Below are positions 51,464-60,478 of a stretch of DNA of 60,825 bases, piece by piece; the stretch's first letter is position 1, and each line of letters opens with the position of its first letter. Origin of the DNA: Bacteroidaceae bacterium (GTDB lineage Bacteria; Bacteroidota; Bacteroidia; Bacteroidales; Bacteroidaceae); assembly GCA_017379075.1 (NCBI GenBank), contig JAFNXL010000025.1, positions 1-60,825 of the forward strand. Direction: 5' to 3'. The translations under genes were made by a program, and so were the position numbers. The notes below the pieces were generated by a model. The model searched no databases, had not been told where the DNA came from, and saw only the letters and a list, made by a program, of their open reading frames with translations.

Positions 51464-54280
51464 TTATGAATTTACAATGTTTAAAATATCTCCCAATGTT
51501 TTATTCGCCTCTGCATCATAGTTGGGCAGATCACAAGCTAAAACATATCCAATTTTCAGCTGTTCCTCCCATTTCCAAACACTGTTATACTGAGGAAATT
51601 TGTTCAAGAAAGCCTTATCATCAGAATTAAAACTTGGATGCTCCAATATCTCCTTCTGATGACTAATATGGGATACTAACATTACGCCTTCATTTTGAGG
51701 AGATTCTATGTACTCTTCGTTTATGCGCAAACTGAACTTCTCATCTATATCGGCAATGGATGTTTTGGCTTCATCTGTCAGGAATTCATATCCAAACGAA
51801 GAGGTCATCTTGTTGAACATTACTGATAGATAGTCAGATAGTACACCTACAGCGCCCTCATTACCAAAACAATTAATATAGTATTCTACTTTGTTTATTA
51901 ATTTTTTTCTAACTTCAAGCTGAAGGTATAATCTATACAGAGTCGACACAATAGTAGAGATGCTATCAACTTTATCCTTCAATGCATTTACTCCATAATG
52001 AGATAAAACCTCGTTATACCAGTACTCTTCAACGCGCATTACAACGCTTTCCGCTGTTCCAATATGCATTTGTTTGCTAGATAAGAGTTTTGCCATATCG
52101 ACATTCATCTCCATCAACATTTCTTTGCACTCTTCAATATTTTCAGAACCCGTATATTCACACAACAACATCTCATTTTCTTTTCTTGAGTTATCAGTGC
52201 TCAAACCTGCAGCAATAAAGACCTGAGACTCAATGTTAGTCATTTTAACCTGGGCTTTATTGTTTATGAGAATAGTATGTAATAGTTCTCGCAGTTCGGT
52301 CTCATTCAGCATCAAGCGATCCATAAAAGTACCGAAGAATGATGGATCTTTTCCAATTTGGATATCAATCTGCATATTTGCTCTACGAGATTGCTTTTTG
52401 GCTTTCTGCACTTCTTCGTCTTTATTATCGCTATGATAGTAAACTTGAAGAGTCGACTTTAATTTATTCAATAAAGCTCTAATATCAGAATTGAATTTAC
52501 TAGTACGAGCATTGTTTAAGTTAGGTGCAATAGTATTTAATGCATCAATAATTCTACTCGTTCCATCGTTGTTCATTGTTGCCGCACTATCCCACGCATT
52601 CTCTGGTGAGTTAAAGTGTGTCTTAACAAATTGACATGAGCAGAATGAGTTTCTAAGATCATTCAGAAATGTAGGATATGCAGGTGGCGTAATCAGCGAC
52701 ACCTCTGGAGATTTTCCCTCTGGGCCTGGATGATACCCAGAATATATTTCCTTAGAGAACTTATAATCTCTTAGCATATATATATTCTTGAAGCAACTAC
52801 CATTTGACCAGTTGTTGAACCAATGAGTATTTGTCTCATCTGACAAAGACTTTAATACCTCTCCTTCAAGAACGGTAGTAAAGCGACGTCTCCATCTCTC
52901 TTCCAAATCTGATTTACCCTTAATCTCATCATGGTACACAAGATCTTTATTGAACCAAGTGCTTACAATGAAAAGAGGAGAGATTATAGACTGCTCAATA
53001 AATGAGGCTCTTCTTTCTGAACTCTCGCCAACATTGTTAGTTATCCAGCTGTTAAGCACAAAACTCATTGTACTTTCCGCCGATTGATTATTATTATGGC
53101 AGAACATTAATGAGTTGATTCGTTTAGCAGTAGAATATTTGTTAAACAAATAAGTAACCTTTCCTCGACGATATACAGTTGATAGATTTTCACCATCTGC
53201 TAATTTTGTTGCTTTAATTTTTTCTGGTCTTCGTGCTCCAGGAAAGTCCAAGATGTCAAGATGTTTCAAAAACGGATGTTCTTCGGCAATGGCAGAGGGT
53301 AACACAAAGTATAATTCGGCAGTCAACGCACTCAAAAATGATTTCTTCATTGTGATTTGATTGCCATTTGCAATCCTAACCTCAGAGTCCTTAATGTATT
53401 CCATCGGGACATTCTCAGGCTCACAATACATTTCGTTAAGACGAGCAACATCCAAAATGGTGCCGTGTTTGCGAAGTACAGACTTAAATGGGATATATAC
53501 GAACCTTGAATACTGAAGTTTTTTGTATTCTGATACTATATCTTTAAAAGATTTGGTTATATCCTGATTCTTATCCCAAAGCATTTCAATCAACCCGAGG
53601 GTTTGCTCCTCAGATAGTCGATTGATATTATGAATCAAGAATGGGAAAAGCTCTGAATCAGTAATATTGAGGATTGATCTATTATATGAGGATAATGACT
53701 TTAGATATTCCTGCACATCTAGAATATCATCTTCACTCAAAAGACTGTTCTTTCCTTGTTTTCCTAGTGATAACGATTTTACAGCATCATTTATAGCACT
53801 TGTTCTGAGTACTTGGCTGAAGTCGTAGTCAACGATCTGAGTATAATATGCTTCACACAAAATTAATATTACATCGACAACTGACAAAAGGCGAATTTTC
53901 ACATAACCCTCTGGTGTTTGGCTATCCGACTTGACGGTAAATCTAGTGACTACGCCAGTAGCCTCAACAGTAGCATTTGGGGCACTTGGATTAATTTCGT
54001 TTATGAAATTATACCTTTCTCCGGTTGATGAATCAGTAACACAAAAAGCCTCACCTGGTTTTGAGAGCATTGCACTTACTAAATATGATTTACCCATTTG
54101 GCTCTCACCAAATGCAGCTGTAGAACATTGCTCTTCTACCGCGAACTTAATCTTATTTAGCTCACGTCGTATATTGATGAGGTCCTGCTTATACTGAAGT
54201 TGTTCAGCTTCAGGAACATTTGCAACCCAATTAAGGGCTTGCTCAATAGCTTGCAGGTTTTTATCTATAATTGTATTCAT
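51464..54280 (-). CDS. SrfC-like P-loop protein
   Basis: 938 residues. Walker A F-G-E-S-Q-M-G-K-S-Y at 57-66, near the N-terminus as in SrfC/PF10139 proteins. A G3/Walker B-like L-D-F-P-G-A-R is at 344-350. The long C-terminal region is helical with Leu/Lys/Glu-rich segments, recalling dynamin-like proteins. No signal peptide or membrane helix, so it is cytosolic. In other bacteria srfC always accompanies srfB; here srfB ends one base before its start. The function of the Srf proteins is not settled; in some enteric bacteria they are linked to virulence or cytotoxicity. Confidence 0.75.
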   Translation of the reverse strand: MNTIIDKNLQAIEQALNWVANVPEAEQLQYKQDLINIRRELNKIKFAVEEQCSTAAFGESQMGKSYLVSAMLSKPGEAFCVTDSSTGERYNFINEINPSAPNATVEATGVVTRFTVKSDSQTPEGYVKIRLLSVVDVILILCEAYYTQIVDYDFSQVLRTSAINDAVKSLSLGKQGKNSLLSEDDILDVQEYLKSLSSYNRSILNITDSELFPFLIHNINRLSEEQTLGLIEMLWDKNQDITKSFKDIVSEYKKLQYSRFVYIPFKSVLRKHGTILDVARLNEMYCEPENVPMEYIKDSEVRIANGNQITMKKSFLSALTAELYFVLPSAIAEEHPFLKHLDILDFPGARRPEKIKATKLADGENLSTVYRRGKVTYLFNKYSTAKRINSLMFCHNNNQSAESTMSFVLNSWITNNVGESSERRASFIEQSIISPLFIVSTWFNKDLVYHDEIKGKSDLEERWRRRFTTVLEGEVLKSLSDETNTHWFNNWSNGSCFKNIYMLRDYKFSKEIYSGYHPGPEGKSPEVSLITPPAYPTFLNDLRNSFCSCQFVKTHFNSPENAWDSAATMNNDGTSRIIDALNTIAPNLNNARTSKFNSDIRALLNKLKSTLQVYYHSDNKDEEVQKAKKQSRRANMQIDIQIGKDPSFFGTFMDRLMLNETELRELLHTILINNKAQVKMTNIESQVFIAAGLSTDNSRKENEMLLCEYTGSENIEECKEMLMEMNVDMAKLLSSKQMHIGTAESVVMRVEEYWYNEVLSHYGVNALKDKVDSISTIVSTLYRLYLQLEVRKKLINKVEYYINCFGNEGAVGVLSDYLSVMFNKMTSSFGYEFLTDEAKTSIADIDEKFSLRINEEYIESPQNEGVMLVSHISHQKEILEHPSFNSDDKAFLNKFPQYNSVWKWEEQLKIGYVLACDLPNYDAEANKTLGDILNIVNS

Positions 54281-54281
54281 A

Positions 54282-57200
54282 TTACTCTCTCAATTCGCGG
54301 TTAACATTTGACACTGTGTTGATATTAAACTCTCCAGAGTCTAACCAATAGCACTCAGGATCATTTAGGCTCTGTATCTCCAATTTGAAATTGCGGATAT
54401 TTATCTCCTCACCATCATCACCCTTAACACTATCTATTACTATTATCTCTTTATTTTCTTTGTAGTTTTCTCTTGTAAGCGATAATGTTAGCGGACACTT
54501 CGAAAGAATCTTGTCAATTTCCTCCTGAAGCGCAACTTGAATCTCTTGTGAATTTAACTCGACGGAGTTTTCTTCATATTGCTTTCTAATTCTTGCTTTG
54601 ATGCCTCTCTCGTCGATGTCAAAAACATAGAACGGTCTTAATGGGTAATTCCCTATATCGAATTGCTTGGTCCCAATGTACGCAGGGAACGATTCAATAG
54701 ACAAAGAACCATTATTAACATCAGGAGAGATAAACCAGTCTGTATTTTTCCTATTTTTGGACATCTTTGCATAATACTCCGTGGTTGGCTTAATTCTATT
54801 GCCAAGTTCGCTGAGGTCTAATAAAAAACCATTATAACCTCCGGCGTGAGATGCTTTATATGCAATCATAGCTCCTACAGGTACAATAGACTTAGAGTCA
54901 CTCAAATAACCATTTTTATCAGCAAATGGATACCAATGACCTATGCAGAATTTATTCAAGGAAATAAGTCGATCTGGAGTTACGGCAAAATACTTCAAGA
55001 AAATATCTCTAATAACTTTTAGTGATGTTGGTCTACCTGTCAACAAAACAATATCACACTTGTATGCATACATAATTACAGCGATGTGCTCCAGTAGGTT
55101 ATCCATCGCATATTCAATATGCTTACACATTACAGCAGAATCAAAAGTCCATCGAATAGACTTTAAATCGATTCCCATCTTTTCATTAAAAGCATCTATG
55201 ACAACTTGACTAGGTGACTGTTTAGCAAAAATCTCGTCGTATGAAATTTCCCTAAACTGTTCACCATCGCTTAGCAAGTTCAAGAAATAGTACATGATGG
55301 GAACAGAAACTTGAGCGTTAAAGTCCCTTCTAACCATTCTGTCTTTAAATGACAAGCGGTTGTGATCGGCCCCAAAGAAATCGAATAATTTAGAGTATAT
55401 CTGAGATGCCTCTAAACCGAGTTTTGACAACTCCTTTTGAAGTATACCGTCCTGACCTTCAAGGAGGATGTTGTTAATTAACACTCTAAGCATATCATCG
55501 CCTGCGTAATCAAAGCTATCCCAAAAAATAGGTGTTGGCTTTAATTGCGAAGGTTTAAGTTCATTATACTCATAAGAGCAGATAGTAACATCAGATGTTC
55601 CTGCTCCAATGTCCAACGAACCTACTGTTAGACATGTGCTAGAGCCTGTTTCTGTCCTAATCTCTTTGCCGTAAATATCGAAAAACTCTTTGGTTAAGTT
55701 TTTATATCGTTCAGTTAAAACGCTATATAGATAAACAAACTGCGAGCATGTAGCTTCGTCAAAGATCCAAGGTGTATTATCATTTGAATCTTTGGTTAAT
55801 TTTGGCTCAATAGAGATATCTAATGGGATACGACTTGAATCGATATTGTTATAAAACTTATTCATAACAAAAATCGCATCTTCTAAACTCGAGTGCAAAG
55901 ACTTCTGCTCGTATTTAGACATAGCAGTCGGACAAGTCAAAATAATTTTATTGATTCTTCGAGGGGTATTTAGGCTACCATTGTATTCTCGATAATCGTG
56001 ACTATTTACTTGCGCCGATGCTTGTGCTAAAATCTCCAAGAAAGCAAATGTCATAAGTGACTTTCTCGAATAATTAGCACCAGCCCCTAATCCATCCTTA
56101 TCAATTGTTCCATCATAATTGAAATAGTTAGATATCCCTTTTAGAATTGGAGGCCTATCTTGATTATTTTCAAGATTTATGAAGCGCCACTCTTCCTGTC
56201 GAGGGTTATAATCCCACAAATATCTTTTAGGACTAGAATAAGTGGATAATGTCTGTTTTGCAAAGGATATATTGGTTGCCTCATGTGAGAGATACTCTGC
56301 TTCATTTCCTAGCCTAACAATGCTAGGCCAAGTAAATTGAGTGCTTCCCTCCATATTTCCTCCAAACTCGACCTTACTGAACGCAAGTCGCATATTGAAT
56401 GAATCTTCAACACGATTCAACTTGCCATTACTCAATAATGGTTTGGAAAAGTTTTGCAGTTTCAAAGATGCAACTTTTGTAAAATCTGAATTTTCAAACA
56501 AAATAGCTGATGTCCTAGAGTTGCCAATGTCAATAATCATTTCAACATTGATTTCCTCTTGTCCGCGCTCTTTAATAAGTTTGATATTTGGAAGGTTAGC
56601 CGTTCTTACCAAGTAACTTATAAGCAAATAATATGATGCCAAGAATGAATACTTGTATGGCTGCTGTGGCGGTATCTTATTGATGTCATCAGTATTGTAA
56701 ACCAATTTCATCAAATACAGTCTAATCCAATCATTCTTGCCAGAACAATAATCAATCAATTTGTCGGTATTACCACAAAGACCAAATAATTTTTCATTCT
56801 CAAACGAGAACACAGGGCTTTCGTTGTATTCATCATTGCCATCATATGTAGCATGTGTATCAAAGGCAACCAATAAGTTGGCCTTAATGACTCCATTCTC
56901 CTGAGAGATAGGAATAATTTTAAAACGACACCAATTGTATGGGCCTAACTTAAAGTTTCCAGTTTGATCAATCTCATAATATGGAGCAGGTAACCAACAA
57001 TTAAGATACTTTTCTAAGATGCAACTATTTTTGTCATCGATTCGCATCCTAAAAAGTCCCTCACCATCTGCGATATCGCCCTTGTGGATTAAGCGAACTT
57101 CAGGGTTTGCTGTAATGACATTAGACTCAACCAATAGATTTCCAGCATGGTCAATAAAACCATACTTCAGGAGGTCTGACATTCGAACAAATTCGCTTTG

Positions 57201-57353
57201 CTGCTTGATTTCGTAAGCATATTCAAGCACTTGCTCCACTTGTTCTTCGTCAAACCACTCGTAGAAAACCTGCTTAAAACCATCATTCAAATCTATTTCG
57301 ATTTCTTTCGAATAAAATTGAATACCAGAGTTGGCAATTAGTGAGTAATTCAT
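54282..57353 (-). CDS. SrfB-like actin/Hsp70-fold ATPase-like protein
   Basis: 1023 residues, the family's size (PF07520). Phosphate 1 motif D-I-G-N-S-R-T-S-A at 275-283, phosphate 2 motif L-D-I-G-A-G-T-S-D-V-T at 580-590, and adenosine motif L-L-T-G-R-P-T-S-L near 770-778: the actin/Hsp70 superfamily signature. The S-S-P-K-R-Y-L-W-D block (373-381) is as I recall it from SrfB proteins. First gene of the operon; a palindrome (57386-57404) lies 33 bp upstream of its ATG. No signal peptide, so it is cytosolic. Confidence 0.75.
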   Translation of the reverse strand: MNYSLIANSGIQFYSKEIEIDLNDGFKQVFYEWFDEEQVEQVLEYAYEIKQQSEFVRMSDLLKYGFIDHAGNLLVESNVITANPEVRLIHKGDIADGEGLFRMRIDDKNSCILEKYLNCWLPAPYYEIDQTGNFKLGPYNWCRFKIIPISQENGVIKANLLVAFDTHATYDGNDEYNESPVFSFENEKLFGLCGNTDKLIDYCSGKNDWIRLYLMKLVYNTDDINKIPPQQPYKYSFLASYYLLISYLVRTANLPNIKLIKERGQEEINVEMIIDIGNSRTSAILFENSDFTKVASLKLQNFSKPLLSNGKLNRVEDSFNMRLAFSKVEFGGNMEGSTQFTWPSIVRLGNEAEYLSHEATNISFAKQTLSTYSSPKRYLWDYNPRQEEWRFINLENNQDRPPILKGISNYFNYDGTIDKDGLGAGANYSRKSLMTFAFLEILAQASAQVNSHDYREYNGSLNTPRRINKIILTCPTAMSKYEQKSLHSSLEDAIFVMNKFYNNIDSSRIPLDISIEPKLTKDSNDNTPWIFDEATCSQFVYLYSVLTERYKNLTKEFFDIYGKEIRTETGSSTCLTVGSLDIGAGTSDVTICSYEYNELKPSQLKPTPIFWDSFDYAGDDMLRVLINNILLEGQDGILQKELSKLGLEASQIYSKLFDFFGADHNRLSFKDRMVRRDFNAQVSVPIMYYFLNLLSDGEQFREISYDEIFAKQSPSQVVIDAFNEKMGIDLKSIRWTFDSAVMCKHIEYAMDNLLEHIAVIMYAYKCDIVLLTGRPTSLKVIRDIFLKYFAVTPDRLISLNKFCIGHWYPFADKNGYLSDSKSIVPVGAMIAYKASHAGGYNGFLLDLSELGNRIKPTTEYYAKMSKNRKNTDWFISPDVNNGSLSIESFPAYIGTKQFDIGNYPLRPFYVFDIDERGIKARIRKQYEENSVELNSQEIQVALQEEIDKILSKCPLTLSLTRENYKENKEIIVIDSVKGDDGEEINIRNFKLEIQSLNDPECYWLDSGEFNINTVSNVNRELRE

Positions 57354-57385
57354 ATATTTTATAACTTTTATCGCTATTCATATTG

Positions 57386-57404
57386 AATCTCCTATTAGGA
57401 GATT
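57386..57404. promoter_or_regulatory. Palindromic site upstream of srfB (site 1)
   Basis: AATCTCCTATTAGGAGATT is a perfect 9+1+9 palindrome, 33 bp upstream of the srfB ATG. A second, nearly identical palindrome is at 57573. The position suits a repressor operator in the 5' region of the operon. No standard promoter was found between them on the minus strand. Confidence 0.7.
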
Positions 57405-57572
57405 TATACTTCATAAATCTTGTTATTATGCAATCATTTAGCTAGTAAATCTTTATTGAATTGCAAAACGTTTTAACAAGAAAGCCATTATTTATACTTA
57501 AAAAGTGTTTTTTTGTAAACTAAAACTGCCTTAATATGAAATAAAACAACTAAATTTGCATATTAGATTATT

Positions 57573-57589
57573 ATCTCCTAATAGGAGAT
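57573..57589. promoter_or_regulatory. Palindromic site between srfB and the integrase (site 2)
   Basis: ATCTCCTAATAGGAGAT, a perfect 8+1+8 palindrome with the same half-site (ATCTCCTA) as site 1. A + strand -7-like element TAAATTTG lies just before it (57551-57558), but no + strand gene follows. The two sites are 170 bp apart; looping or a divergent promoter pair is possible. They might instead be integrase arm sites. Confidence 0.65.
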
Positions 57590-57627
57590 GGATTGTTTGG
57601 CCAAACAAATAGTAAGTTCATCTGCAC

Positions 57628-57656
57628 ACAAAAAGGAGTTCGCATCTGAACTCCTC
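57628..57656 (-). terminator. Terminator of the relaxase-integrase operon
   Basis: AGGAGTTC (57634-57641) pairs with GAACTCCT (57648-57655), followed in the minus direction by a run of T. It is about 20 bp after the integrase stop codon. Confidence 0.8.
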
Positions 57657-57677
57657 AAAATACAGAAATATTTATTT

Positions 57678-58892
57678 TTATAATAATTTCAGTATTTTCT
57701 TGTTAGCCTTATCGATTACTTGAGTTTCCAATGAAGCAAGGTATATCTGTGTGGTACTCTCAGAATCATGCCCCATTCCCTCACTAATAACTGATATTGG
57801 TATTCCTTCATTCCTGGCAATACTTGCCCACGAATGGCGCGCAACATACATTGTCAGCGGTAAGTTCAATCCCAACTCTCTACCAATCGCTTTTAAGTTA
57901 TGATTTATAAGTGTTAAGGCATTATGATACTGTTTTCTAGTATTCTTGTCAGGATCTTTTATAATCGAAAGAAGAAATGGAGAAGTCAAAGATGAGTATT
58001 GGTCAACAATCTTTTGCATACAATCTTCCCAATGGACAGACAGTAGTTGTCCTGTTTTCTTTCTTCTGTATGTCAAAACGTTATCTTTCAGATTCTTCTT
58101 TTGCAAGTACGCCATATCCACAAATGCCATCCCTCGTGTATAGAAACTGAACAAGAACATATCACGAGCGAAACTCTTTGATGGAGAACAATTCAGATCC
58201 AAATCTTTTAATTTTCGAACAAATTTCAACGGGATAGCTCTCTTAATAGTTTTTTCAGATGATGTAAACACCTTTTTGAAAGGATTCTTATTCTCCACAT
58301 AACCATCTTCTACAGCATTATTATATACCGCACGTAAACGTCTCATATAAAAAGATATTGTATTGAGGGCCAATCCCTTCGCTCTCAAATGATACTCATA
58401 CGAAATAAGTATTTCCGAATCAATATCATCAAAGCATACATCTACACCTTTTCTAAACTTCCGAAAACTATTTAGAGCTGCTTGATATGTCTCGCTTGTG
58501 CGCTGTTGCCCTTGGCGCCAGAGCTTTCCAATCATCTTCTCCATATATGTGAATAGCGTAATTTTTGAGGTCTGCTTGTTAAACTCATCTACAACAGTAT
58601 CAACAGTAAATGGGGCGTCGGAAAGGGTTAGTTCCTTTACAATGCGCTTGAAACATTTCTTGTCGTATTCTATGTGTTTTTGTACATACTGCAAATAACA
58701 GGTTTGAGAAGAATCATCATCCTTAATGATAATTTCTTCCAATTCTGAATCCCATTCATTTGGGGCTACTCGAAAGTTTGTTGCAACCTGTCGAACTTTC
58801 CGCATATAAATTACTTGGTAGTATAAACTACCAGATTTCCCTTCAATGCTTGAAGCTCTGAATTTTAATTTTATTGTTACTCGCATAATCAT
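57678..58892 (-). CDS. int: Tyrosine recombinase / integrase
   Basis: 404 residues, the size of Bacteroides element integrases. An Arm-type N-terminal part is followed by a SAM-like core-binding domain (about 105-200), then the catalytic domain: Arg in Y-T-R-G-M-A-F near 255, Lys in R-K-K-T-G-Q near 277, A-R-H-S-W-A-S near 350-356 and the Tyr in I-Y-L-A-S-L near 385. The first His of the usual HxxRH box is replaced, as often in Bacteroidetes integrases. The start overlaps the relaxase stop codon by 4 bp. It should integrate and excise the mobilizable element. Confidence 0.92.
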   Translation of the reverse strand: MIMRVTIKLKFRASSIEGKSGSLYYQVIYMRKVRQVATNFRVAPNEWDSELEEIIIKDDDSSQTCYLQYVQKHIEYDKKCFKRIVKELTLSDAPFTVDTVVDEFNKQTSKITLFTYMEKMIGKLWRQGQQRTSETYQAALNSFRKFRKGVDVCFDDIDSEILISYEYHLRAKGLALNTISFYMRRLRAVYNNAVEDGYVENKNPFKKVFTSSEKTIKRAIPLKFVRKLKDLDLNCSPSKSFARDMFLFSFYTRGMAFVDMAYLQKKNLKDNVLTYRRKKTGQLLSVHWEDCMQKIVDQYSSLTSPFLLSIIKDPDKNTRKQYHNALTLINHNLKAIGRELGLNLPLTMYVARHSWASIARNEGIPISVISEGMGHDSESTTQIYLASLETQVIDKANKKILKLL

Positions 58893-60286
58893 CTCCTCCT
58901 TCTTGATGTATTATTATCTTTCTTCCTCTCTCCCCAAGGCATATCAGGTGATGAACCACCTCCACCAGTTCCGACATGAGTCTGTGCTGGACCACCTGAA
59001 AGCATCTCAAATGTAGCTCCGAGTAATTGGGCCTGAACTTGATTCACTTGCTCAAACGGCTCAAAGATTTCATTGACCAGTTCATATTCTGTAAGCTCGC
59101 CATTCAGATACTTTTGTATAACAGGATTGTACCATTCGAAATACTTCGCATCCTCAAATGTCTCATTTTCCACCTTAGTTTGAATGCGAAGGCTTGGTAT
59201 GTTTGAATGGCGAGGCGACATGCGAATACCTGTGAGTGTTGCACCCGATGACAGGCAATAACGATGCGGATTGGCCTTTCTGTCAAGCGTGTCAATACGT
59301 TGCTTCTGCTTTTCTATGGTAGCTTCGTGAGCAATGTTCTTTCGCTCGGCAATCTCGGCTCGTTTGATAGCCTTGTCAATCTCCGCAATATAACCATTGC
59401 GATATTTCGCTAGTTCTGTCTTATGTTGCTCCTTTAGTTGTAGTTGCTCCTGTTCTAATAGAGCGATTCGTTGCTGTAACTTTTCTATCTGCTTGTCCTT
59501 ATCCGATAGTTTTTTCTTTGCTTCGGCCAGCTCTCCCGTCCCGAAGAATGCCAATATTTTGGAACGACCTTCACGTGCCTTCTCAACTTCTGCCTGCAAT
59601 CTCTCTATGTCATCTTCGTATTTCAACATCTGCTCACGATAGTATTGACCGTTAGTCTTATGTCTAGCTGTAGAACCCACCACACCACGCTGCAATCCAA
59701 ATGGTTTCATAGCAACGGCATAGGTGTTCTGATATTGGAACAATTTGCCACGAGCCATCACGTCATCTGCTGATAATCGTGGCCCACTTTTGGTTGCATA
59801 TTTCTTATTACCCTCACGCTCCTTGCGTCTGCGTTCTGTGGTCACAATGGGTACGATGGTGGCATGAAGATGTGGTGTCTTCTCATCCATGTGCAACACA
59901 CACGAAACAAGATTCTCTTCCCCGAATGTATCTTTGAGCCAACGGATATTGGCTTCTATCCATCTGTCAAGTTTACCTTCACTCTGCAGCTTCAACATCT
60001 GCTCGTGTGTTCCTGTCAAGATGATACGTATTGCTTTGGTCTGATTCTTACCGACCTTTCGGTGCAGACCTGCATGGTCTATACGATACTGAATAGCCTC
60101 GGTTCTGTTGGCAACTCCTTGCGGAAATTTTATCAGTTCCCGATTCAGATGTGTCCGCTTTGCATCGGCATTCTCCGGCACATATGTTTTGCCCTTTGCA
60201 TCCGTTCTCTCTATGTGGCACGACATACCGCTGTCACTGCCACTGCCACGTTGCAGGTGGCATACTGCATATTGAATATTACTCAT
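58889..60286 (-). CDS. mob: MobV-type relaxase (plasmid recombination enzyme, Pre/Mob)
   Basis: 465 residues. Relaxase domain in the first ~230 residues, with the metal-binding block H-M-D-E-K-T-P-H-L-H-A near 133-143 typical of PF01076, and the N-terminal H-L-Q-R-G. A long Glu/Lys/Gln-rich coiled coil follows (about 225-340). The C-terminal part (G-G-G-S-S-P-D-M-P-W) is low complexity. It should nick at oriT for transfer by a helper element. The gene is less AT-rich than the srf-hxs operon. Confidence 0.93.
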   Translation of the reverse strand: MSNIQYAVCHLQRGSGSDSGMSCHIERTDAKGKTYVPENADAKRTHLNRELIKFPQGVANRTEAIQYRIDHAGLHRKVGKNQTKAIRIILTGTHEQMLKLQSEGKLDRWIEANIRWLKDTFGEENLVSCVLHMDEKTPHLHATIVPIVTTERRRKEREGNKKYATKSGPRLSADDVMARGKLFQYQNTYAVAMKPFGLQRGVVGSTARHKTNGQYYREQMLKYEDDIERLQAEVEKAREGRSKILAFFGTGELAEAKKKLSDKDKQIEKLQQRIALLEQEQLQLKEQHKTELAKYRNGYIAEIDKAIKRAEIAERKNIAHEATIEKQKQRIDTLDRKANPHRYCLSSGATLTGIRMSPRHSNIPSLRIQTKVENETFEDAKYFEWYNPVIQKYLNGELTEYELVNEIFEPFEQVNQVQAQLLGATFEMLSGGPAQTHVGTGGGGSSPDMPWGERKKDNNTSRRRR

Positions 60287-60316
60287 TTTGATTTGTTTTA
60301 AGTTAAACGATTGTTC

Positions 60317-60447
60317 TATAAAATGCCGTCATCATAATACCGCTATTTGTGTAGCAGGTATCTTCAAGACCTTATGGGGACTTTTTCGCTCCGCCACATC
60401 ACGAGTGGAAGAGAAGAAAATGCCCTAATAAGCTACGGCATTTTATA
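60317..60447. other. Candidate oriT region
   Basis: The 192-bp gap upstream of the relaxase contains a 13-bp perfect inverted repeat TATAAAATGCCGT (60317-60329) and ACGGCATTTTATA (60435-60447) bracketing ~105 bp with further hairpins (GCTA...TAGC near 60,345 and CCAC...GTGG near 60,400). MobV relaxases act close to their own genes, so oriT is likely here. No known nick consensus was recognised. Confidence 0.45.
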
Positions 60448-60478
60448 AAGCCTTTTCCTTGAAAGATTCTCTTGCCTA

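Noticed and set aside
57588-57683. 31-codon + strand frame after palindrome 2 and a -7-like element
   Set aside because: It overlaps the integrase terminator and stop codon region and has no family; most likely chance.
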